10,005 nt of DNA from an uncultured Chloroflexota bacterium (lineage in GTDB: Bacteria > Chloroflexota > Dehalococcoidia > Dehalococcoidales > RBG-16-60-22). Below are positions 5,380 to 10,005 of this stretch, in pieces; position 1 is the first letter of the stretch, and each line of letters starts with the position of its first letter. The notes beneath the pieces are model-generated. The model was given only the letters and a program-made list of their open reading frames with translations. It had not been told where the DNA came from and did no database searches. The stretch spans positions 1 to 10,005 of the forward strand of contig CAIWTG010000183.1 of assembly GCA_903915565.1 (NCBI GenBank), in the 5' to 3' direction. A program made the position numbers and the translations under genes.

Positions 5380-6324
5380 TTATTTCTTTTTGGTGTCCTT
5401 TTTCGGTCGCACCAGCAGTAGAGGAGTTATCCCCGCGTGCAGCACCTTATCGGTAACGCTGCCGTGGTCGAACCGCCCGAAGCCTGAATGTCCGTGTGTG
5501 GACATAGCCACCAAATCAGGATGGAGTTTCTCTTCGGCTTCTATAATTTCCTCGCCGGGAGAACCCAATATCACCTGGTAGCTGGCTTTAATACCCTTGG
5601 CAATCAGTTTATCGCTGACGCCTTTGACATATTTCTCCGCTATATCTTTCATCGGTTTCATTTCTTTATTAGTGTAGGGTACCTTTACCATGTTAACCGC
5701 GCCATAGTAACCGATTGGTTCGGCATAAGGATAAAGGTGGTAAAGCATCTCGACCACATAAAGCAGGGTGACTTTGCTTTTAAAAATGGAAGCAAGCTGT
5801 TCGATATGAGGGAGTACGGCTTCACCTGGTATTGAGCCGTCAAGTGGCACCAGTATTTTATCGAAATGGACGTTTTTAAGGATTTTTTTACTGGCTCTGA
5901 CCAGCAGTAGCGGACACTCAAATGCTCTGGCGACGTTATTGGCGGTATCGCCTAAAGCCCACCGGCTAATTCCGTTTCTGCCGTGTGTCGCCATCACAAT
6001 CATGTTAATGTTTTCTTTGTCGGCATAATTCAAAATGTGTTCGGCAGGGTGGGTTAACAACCCCGGCGAACCGATAATCGCCGATGACACCTTTATCTTT
6101 TCACCCAATGGTATATCTTTCGATTTTTTGATATTCTGTTCCGTCGCGGCGGCTATTTTGGTCAAATACGCTCGGTGCTCCGGATGGTCGATTTCCTCGG
6201 TGGATGTCCTGGCGTTGACCAAAACTATATCCGAACCAAAGTGTCGGGCCATCTCTTCGGCGTAAGGCAGGGCTATTTCCGCCAGTTTCGAACCATCGAG
6301 TGGAACCAATAAACGTTTAAACAT
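5380..6324 (-). CDS. Tandem two-domain universal stress protein
   Basis: A 314-residue protein made of two UspA domains. Domain 1 spans about 1-144, starting MFKRLLVPLDGSKLAEIALP (Asp10), with MATHGRNGISRWALGD at 111-126. Domain 2 spans about 154-306, starting FDKILVPLDGSIPGEAVLP (Asp162), with MSTHGHSGFGRFDHGS at 274-289. Domain 2 keeps the final Gly-Ser (288-289) of the USP nucleotide-binding motif; domain 1 has Gly125 followed by Asp. This is closer to an ATP-binding USP than the two single-domain neighbours. Tandem USPs of about 300 residues are common in anaerobes and in organisms facing redox or starvation stress. The ATG at 6324-6322 follows AAGGAG. Upstream lies a copy of the shared promoter module. 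It is convergent with the second USP and divergent from ftsY. The signal it answers to is not visible. Confidence 0.92.
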   Translation of the reverse strand: MFKRLLVPLDGSKLAEIALPYAEEMARHFGSDIVLVNARTSTEEIDHPEHRAYLTKIAAATEQNIKKSKDIPLGEKIKVSSAIIGSPGLLTHPAEHILNYADKENINMIVMATHGRNGISRWALGDTANNVARAFECPLLLVRASKKILKNVHFDKILVPLDGSIPGEAVLPHIEQLASIFKSKVTLLYVVEMLYHLYPYAEPIGYYGAVNMVKVPYTNKEMKPMKDIAEKYVKGVSDKLIAKGIKASYQVILGSPGEEIIEAEEKLHPDLVAMSTHGHSGFGRFDHGSVTDKVLHAGITPLLLVRPKKDTKKK

Positions 6325-6362
6325 AAAATTAACTCCTTGATTTTAAAATTTACTCTCTTTTT

Positions 6363-6424
6363 ATCATACAATAAGTCAGGTACATTTGATATAAAATCCA
6401 GCGCAAAAATATTACAGAATTATA
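6363..6424 (-). promoter_or_regulatory. Shared USP promoter module, copy 2 (upstream of the two-domain USP gene)
   Basis: Read on the minus strand: TATAATTCTGTAATATTTTT (6424-6405), 7 variable bases, ATTTTATATC (6397-6388), one variable base, AAT (6386-6384), 15 largely variable bases and TATGAT (6368-6363), the likely -10. The -10 ends 38 bases before the ATG, against 36 in copy 1. By eye, 44 of 62 positions agree with copy 1, and 33 of 41 in the upstream part, without gaps. The downstream coding starts are less alike, so selection on the promoter is likely. Confidence 0.65.
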
Positions 6425-6444
6425 TCATTTTCAGTCTGACATCC

Positions 6445-6474
6445 TTGCTACTTGCCGCCGGCTGCTTATATACT
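6445..6474 (+). promoter_or_regulatory. Tentative promoter of ftsY-lgt
   Basis: TTGCTA (6445-6450), an 18-base spacer and TATACT (6469-6474) would start transcription near 6481, at the AGGAGG ribosome binding site. An alternative is TTGATA (6386-6391) with TATTAC (6410-6415), which overlaps the divergent USP module. If the first is right, the in-frame TTG at 6452 lies upstream of the transcript start and cannot be the ftsY start. The 6325-6493 region holds no other gene. Confidence 0.3.
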
Positions 6475-6480
6475 ATACCA

Positions 6481-6486
6481 AGGAGG
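6481..6486 (+). promoter_or_regulatory. Strong Shine-Dalgarno sequence that decides the ftsY start
   Basis: AGGAGG lies 7 bases before an in-frame ATC codon (6494) where the FtsY homology begins. No ATG, GTG or TTG in the ftsY frame is at a workable distance downstream. Confidence 0.6.
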
Positions 6487-6493
6487 TCCGGCT

Positions 6494-7390
6494 ATCAATA
6501 TCTTCCAGAAAGTCTTAAAAAACACCCGCGATTCATGGTTCGGCAAAGCTATGTCGCTCTTCGACCGCACGTCCATCGGTAAAGAGGTCTGGGAAGAACT
6601 GGAAGAGCTACTCATCTCCGCCGACGTCGGCGTTGCCACCGCTACCAAGCTGATAGAAACGGTTAAAGAACACGCCGCCGCGGAAAAACTGGACGGTTCG
6701 CACGTCCGCGACCTTCTCAAACAAGAGATGGTCAAAATTCTCACGGTTCCCGCCGCCGCGACGACAGCGGTTAATGCACCCCCGGAAGTCATGCTGGTCG
6801 TCGGCGTTAACGGCAGTGGCAAAACCACGTCCATCGCCAAACTGGCTTATCTATATAAGAAGGAAGGGAAACAAGTTTTAATCGCGGCGGCAGATACCTT
6901 CCGCGCCGCCGCTATCGACCAGCTGAAAAAGCAGGGGGAGAGGGTGGGGGTGGACGTTATCGCGCACCAGCCCGGCGCCGACCCCGGCGCCGTGGTCTAC
7001 GATGCTTTACAAGCGGCTAAAAGCCGCGGGACGGATATCCTTATCATCGACACAGCAGGGCGCCTGCATACCAAGTTCAACCTCATGGAGGAACTGAAAA
7101 AGGTCAAGCGCGTTGCCGCCAAACTGGACGCCACCGCCCCGCACCAGGTCATCCTCGTCCTTGACGCCACCACCGGTCAGAACGGTCTGACGCAGGCGCG
7201 CTACTTTACCGAAGCCGTCGGCATTACCGGCATCTTCATCGCCAAGCTGGACGGCACGGCCAAGGGCGGCATTATTCTGGCTATCTGCGATGAGCTTAAA
7301 CTGCCCATCCAGCTCATCGGCATTGGCGAAGGGCTGGAAGATATGATAACCTTTAATGCGGTGGATTTTGTTGAGGCTTTAACATCATAA
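6494..7390 (+). CDS. ftsY: Signal recognition particle receptor FtsY
   Basis: SRP-receptor GTPase that brings ribosome-SRP complexes to the membrane translocon. From the proposed start the protein has 298 residues. The N domain includes SWFGKAMSLFDR and WEELEELLISADVG (about 33-46), and the G domain has GVNGSGKTT (104-112), ADTFRAAAIDQL (133-144), DTAGR (186-190), AKLDGTAKGG (250-259; commonly TKLD) and GIGEGLEDM (276-284). There is no acidic A domain, as in many short FtsY proteins. The start is unusual: homology begins at INIFQKVLKNTRDSWFGK, directly after AGGAGG, but the codon is ATC. Alternatives are TTG at 6452 (no ribosome site, 14 extra unrelated residues) and ATG at 6551 (loses the first N-domain helix). 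An ATC start, or an ATG misread as ATC, fits best. lgt follows after 18 bases in the same direction. Confidence 0.93.
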   Translation: MNIFQKVLKNTRDSWFGKAMSLFDRTSIGKEVWEELEELLISADVGVATATKLIETVKEHAAAEKLDGSHVRDLLKQEMVKILTVPAAATTAVNAPPEVMLVVGVNGSGKTTSIAKLAYLYKKEGKQVLIAAADTFRAAAIDQLKKQGERVGVDVIAHQPGADPGAVVYDALQAAKSRGTDILIIDTAGRLHTKFNLMEELKKVKRVAAKLDATAPHQVILVLDATTGQNGLTQARYFTEAVGITGIFIAKLDGTAKGGIILAICDELKLPIQLIGIGEGLEDMITFNAVDFVEALTS

Positions 7391-7408
7391 GTCTCCCGGA
7401 GAGGTAAA

Positions 7409-8233
7409 ATGATTTACGTTAATATTGACCCAATCGCCTTTCACATCGGTTCTTACCCCATCGGGTGGTATGGCATCATGGTGGCGCTGGCGGTTCTCAC
7501 CATGACCCTCTGGTTAATCCTCTGGGCGAGGAAGGACCCCCGCATTACGGTTAGCACGGCCATCAATGCCGCCATCATCGGTATTCCTTCCGGTGTAATT
7601 TTTTCGCGTCTGCTGCATGTCATTGATAACTGGAGTTATTACTGGGCGAATCCCGCCAAAATCATTGGGGGAGAGGGGCTAACGATATGGGGCGCGGTAC
7701 TGGGCGCTGCCCTGGGCATCTGGCTTTACGACCACTTCAGCAAACATTCCTTCGCGCACATGGCGGACATGATGGCTCCCGGCATTATTCTGGCGCAGGC
7801 GGTAGGCCGGGTCGGCTGTACCATCCTCGGCGACGATACCGGTTTACAGACGACACTGCCGTGGGGATTCGTTTACACCAGCCCCAACAGCCCGACCAAC
7901 CAGACGATGGGGCTAATTCCCACGCATCCCGTGGTTACTTACGAGATTTTCTACTGCTTGCTTGTCTTTGGTATTTTGATGTTTTTACGGAAAAGACTAC
8001 AGCCGGACGGCTCGTTGTTCGTTGTTTACCTGGGCTTATACTCCATCTGGCGTATCGGGAGCGACTTCCTCCGCGAGGGCACGAGCTTTCTGTGGGGTTT
8101 ACATCAGGCGCAGTTAATAGGCGTTATCGTCCTGATTGCCTGTATCGTTATCCTGATAATCAGGCACACCCGCTGGGTGAAAAAGGGTGAGGAAGAACCG
8201 ACGCCGGTTAAGTCTAAAAAAACTAAAGCTTAA
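7409..8233 (+). CDS. lgt: Prolipoprotein diacylglyceryl transferase Lgt
   Basis: Membrane enzyme that moves diacylglycerol from phosphatidylglycerol to the lipobox cysteine of prolipoproteins, the first step of lipoprotein maturation. The 274-residue protein has about seven hydrophobic segments (for example 22-40, 92-107, 183-194, 236-251), the N-terminal IGSYPIGWYGIMV strand typical of Lgt, HPVVTYE (173-179), IWRIGSDFLREG (213-224) with the conserved Arg region, and a basic C-terminal tail. The Lgt signature reads GRVGCTILGDDTG (133-145): the Arg is kept, but Cys137 replaces the usual Asn of GRxGN. At the usual His of the SFHGG motif it has TIWGA (92-96). Both may be lineage variants. The start ATG follows GGAGAGG. 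It lies 18 bases after ftsY, a likely operon. Its stop codon overlaps that of the convergent purO gene. Confidence 0.93.
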   Translation: MIYVNIDPIAFHIGSYPIGWYGIMVALAVLTMTLWLILWARKDPRITVSTAINAAIIGIPSGVIFSRLLHVIDNWSYYWANPAKIIGGEGLTIWGAVLGAALGIWLYDHFSKHSFAHMADMMAPGIILAQAVGRVGCTILGDDTGLQTTLPWGFVYTSPNSPTNQTMGLIPTHPVVTYEIFYCLLVFGILMFLRKRLQPDGSLFVVYLGLYSIWRIGSDFLREGTSFLWGLHQAQLIGVIVLIACIVILIIRHTRWVKKGEEEPTPVKSKKTKA

Positions 8234-8952
8234 CTCTGCTGCCGGTTGATGAACGACACTTTCCAGGAATTATCGGCTTCTCTAACCCCGCCGATGGCGC
8301 AAACGCGGATGTCGTCGCCGTTATAATCCATGGCTGATATTTCGTAAAGAAAATAGGCAATCTCTTCCGGCGTCCGTCCGTCGCACTTGAGCTCCGTCGG
8401 GCCCTTATCGGCTTTATAGGCCCCGGGGTTTTCCATGTTCCCGTGATAGGTTGAAACTCCCAGGAAAATGCCGGCTCTGGGGTTAACACTCCAGGTGTAA
8501 GCGGGCTTATCGGCAATCTTAATGCCGAGGATATAGACCGGTTTTTTAGTCTGGCTATCGTTGGTTATCACGCCGGAAATGCGCGGGGTCTTTTGGCTGT
8601 CAGGTTCATAATTGGCGCCGTCCATTATCTTTTTCATAAAATCCGTGGAGGGTTGCGTAGCACAGTGGTAGAGCAGTCGGTACATTTCAAAAACTGCTTC
8701 GGTCTGGATGCCGTTGGTGACCGCGAGCAAACCGATAGTATTATCATATTTTACGGCGGGGTAATGCCGCAGCCAGTCGTAGGGCACATTGCCGATGGGT
8801 TCGTTATAAATGCCATTTTCCAGCTGGTGGACGCGGCGCTCACGGCTGGCCGGACTGCGCCCGGTAACCAGGTAAGCGAAAGCTGGTTTACCATCCTGCG
8901 TCATTCCCAGGAACAATTGTCTGCCCGGATACGGACCATTAGGATTTTTCAT
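8230..8952 (-). CDS. purO: IMP cyclohydrolase, archaeal PurO type
   Basis: A 240-residue soluble protein resembling the PurO-type IMP cyclohydrolase family (ring closure of FAICAR to IMP, last step of purine synthesis), which replaces the C-terminal half-reaction of PurH in many archaea and some bacteria. Family-like features: NPNGPYPGRQLFLG (3-16), AYLVTGRSPASRERR (26-40), an NTIG segment (71-74), VTNGIQTEAV (78-87), KTPRISG (121-127), PRAGIFLGVSTYHG (158-171) and YNGDDIRVCAIGG (210-222). The ATG at 8952-8950 has an AGGAG site (8963-8959) that overlaps the end of recJ, and only 3 bases separate the two genes, so translational coupling is likely. Purine synthesis is inferred; family membership is recognised by pattern, without a search. 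No other purine genes are in the window. Confidence 0.78.
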   Translation of the reverse strand: MKNPNGPYPGRQLFLGMTQDGKPAFAYLVTGRSPASRERRVHQLENGIYNEPIGNVPYDWLRHYPAVKYDNTIGLLAVTNGIQTEAVFEMYRLLYHCATQPSTDFMKKIMDGANYEPDSQKTPRISGVITNDSQTKKPVYILGIKIADKPAYTWSVNPRAGIFLGVSTYHGNMENPGAYKADKGPTELKCDGRTPEEIAYFLYEISAMDYNGDDIRVCAIGGVREADNSWKVSFINRQQS

Positions 8953-8955
8953 TTT

Positions 8956-10005
8956 TCACTCCTGTTCGCCGCTCTTTTTAAAATCAAGGACATTCAGCCT
9001 TAACTTATTCCTTCCGTTCCAGTTATCCACTTCCAGATTATAAACGATGTCAATGCGCGGCGCGAATTCCTCATGGTGGTTGCTCAAGCGGAAAGCCACG
9101 CAGTCCCAAACCGAGCCGCCTTGCTTGAGCCTCATGCGCAGGTGGTCGTTAGTATTGCCCATCGTGCGCCATTCGATAACCTCAACACCGCGACTTAAAA
9201 ACATTGGGACCGGATTGCCGTGCCCGAAGGGCGCCAGCAGCTGAGTGGTGGGGTAAACGTCACCGCCGAGCTCGTTAAGTTTAACCTCGGCGTCAATGTT
9301 AAGGTGGGGGCGCAATTCCACGCCGGCCAGCTGTTCTGCCGCCAGGGCGGAAAGCTCTTTTTCCAGTTGCGGCAGGTTGTTCGTCGGCATGGTAAAGCCG
9401 GCGGCGGCAGCATGCCCGCCGTAGCGCGATAAATAGCTGCTGAATTTGTTCAGGGCGGCGATGATATTGAACTCCGGTATGCTCCGGCAGCTCCCGTGGC
9501 AAATGGTATCCTCCATTTGGATAACCACCGTCGGACGGTAAAACTCTTCGGTCAACCGGCTGGCGACCAGCCCGGCAATGCCCATAGGATATTCTTTATC
9601 GGCGGTGATTAATAGTGGCGGCAAACCCATCGCGATAACCTGTTCCCGCGCCCGGGCTAACGTCGCCGCGGTCAGGCGCTGTCTTTCTTCATTCTTCTGG
9701 CAGAGCCATAACGCCAGCTCCTGCGCTTCCTTGTCCGATTGAGTAATTAACAGATTATAACCGGTCAGTCCATCGGCGAGGCGGCCGGCGGCATTGAGAC
9801 ACGGCGCAATAATCCAGCCGATTTTCTCCGCATCCATTTTGCCGGCTTCCAGTCGCGTCTGATTCATAAGCTCTTTGATACCTAAACGCGGGCTGGCGTT
9901 CATCTCCTTCAGTCCTTCTTTAATAAAGTAACGATTTTCACCCAGCGGCGGCGACATATCGGCGATGGTGCCGATAGTTACGAGGTCCATGACGACGTTT
10001 AGCTG
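8956..10005 (-). CDS. recJ: Single-stranded-DNA-specific exonuclease RecJ, C-terminal part
   Basis: The gene runs in from the right edge; 349 codons plus a TGA stop are present. RecJ is a 5'-3' single-strand exonuclease of recombination and mismatch repair. Visible pieces: end of the DHH domain MDLVTIGTIADMSPPLGENR (9990-9931), the IAPCLNAAGRL linker (the more usual form is PRxNAAGR), the DHHA1 region with MGIAGLVASRL, the substrate-binding SCRSIPEFN and GGHAAAAGF motifs, and a C-terminal OB-fold with LLAPFGHGNPVPMFLSRGV. The catalytic DHH motif and N-terminal metal ligands lie outside the window. The in-frame ATG at 9990 is not the start, since family homology and open frame (LNVV) continue to the edge. 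purO follows after 3 bases. Confidence 0.93.
   Translation of the reverse strand, partial: QLNVVMDLVTIGTIADMSPPLGENRYFIKEGLKEMNASPRLGIKELMNQTRLEAGKMDAEKIGWIIAPCLNAAGRLADGLTGYNLLITQSDKEAQELALWLCQKNEERQRLTAATLARAREQVIAMGLPPLLITADKEYPMGIAGLVASRLTEEFYRPTVVIQMEDTICHGSCRSIPEFNIIAALNKFSSYLSRYGGHAAAAGFTMPTNNLPQLEKELSALAAEQLAGVELRPHLNIDAEVKLNELGGDVYPTTQLLAPFGHGNPVPMFLSRGVEVIEWRTMGNTNDHLRMRLKQGGSVWDCVAFRLSNHHEEFAPRIDIVYNLEVDNWNGRNKLRLNVLDFKKSGEQE

Noticed and set aside
6337..6582. Plus-strand open frame across the usp-ftsY gap
   Set aside because: It runs out of frame into ftsY, has no ribosome binding site and resembles nothing; the region is better explained as promoters.
7687..8190. Long second-frame open region inside lgt, as if a frameshift or overlapping gene
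   Set aside because: The lgt frame is continuous with membrane segments and motifs throughout; the other frame is Arg/Gly/His-rich shadow sequence.
8646..8690. tRNA-like stretch: GCGTAGCACAGTGGTAGAGC resembles a tRNA D-arm
   Set aside because: It lies inside the well-supported purO coding region, no anticodon stem or GTTCGAATC T-arm follows at the right distance, and the acceptor ends do not pair.
8593..9003. Long plus-strand open frame opposite purO and the recJ end
   Set aside because: It is the antisense shadow of purO, whose conserved motifs are clear on the minus strand.
9988..9990. ATG at 9990 as a start of the right-hand minus-strand gene
   Set aside because: The reading frame stays open to the window edge and the visible part starts in the middle of RecJ, so the gene is truncated by the window.

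Overview
The window (about 50% G+C) looks like chromosomal DNA of an anaerobic bacterium, most likely a member of the Chloroflexota (Dehalococcoidia). The clues are a Re-citrate-synthase-type protein at the left edge (an enzyme of strict anaerobes such as Clostridium kluyveri and Dehalococcoides), an archaeal-type PurO IMP cyclohydrolase in an otherwise bacterial context, a flavodoxin fused to a two-cluster ferredoxin, and several universal stress proteins (USPs). The lineage is inferred from gene content only.

Layout, left to right: (1) 1-108 (-), N-terminus of a Re-citrate/homocitrate-synthase-like protein, with its upstream region at 109-249. (2) 286-576 (+), a small DUF503/YlxP-like protein with a strong promoter that seems to start transcription at the start codon, followed at 588-2876 (+) by an MrfA/YprA-type superfamily 2 helicase with a C-terminal cysteine cluster. 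(3) 2971-6324, a stress/redox cluster: a USP (+), an EFR1-type flavodoxin-ferredoxin (-), a paralogous USP (+) and a two-domain USP (-), separated by convergent terminator-like hairpins and divergent promoters. (4) 6494-8233 (+), ftsY then lgt, a protein-export/lipoprotein pair; ftsY lacks an ordinary start codon. (5) 8230-10005 (-), recJ (cut by the right edge) followed at once by purO. The lgt and purO stop codons overlap tail to tail.

The most interesting signal is regulatory. The upstream regions of the second USP (4570-4631) and of the two-domain USP (6363-6424, opposite strand) share a 62-nt architecture: a 20-mer with one mismatch, 7 divergent bases, an identical ATTTTATATC, one mismatch, AAT, 15 mostly different bases and a -10-like hexamer, with no gaps. 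The first copy also lies between the USP gene and the divergent EFR1 gene. This suggests one regulator, or one promoter class, controlling a small USP/flavodoxin stress module. The two single-domain USPs also lack the last glycine of the usual USP nucleotide-binding motif and share an extra central segment.

No tRNA, rRNA, CRISPR array, transposase or prophage gene was found. All gaps without genes are shorter than 300 bases and are described below.
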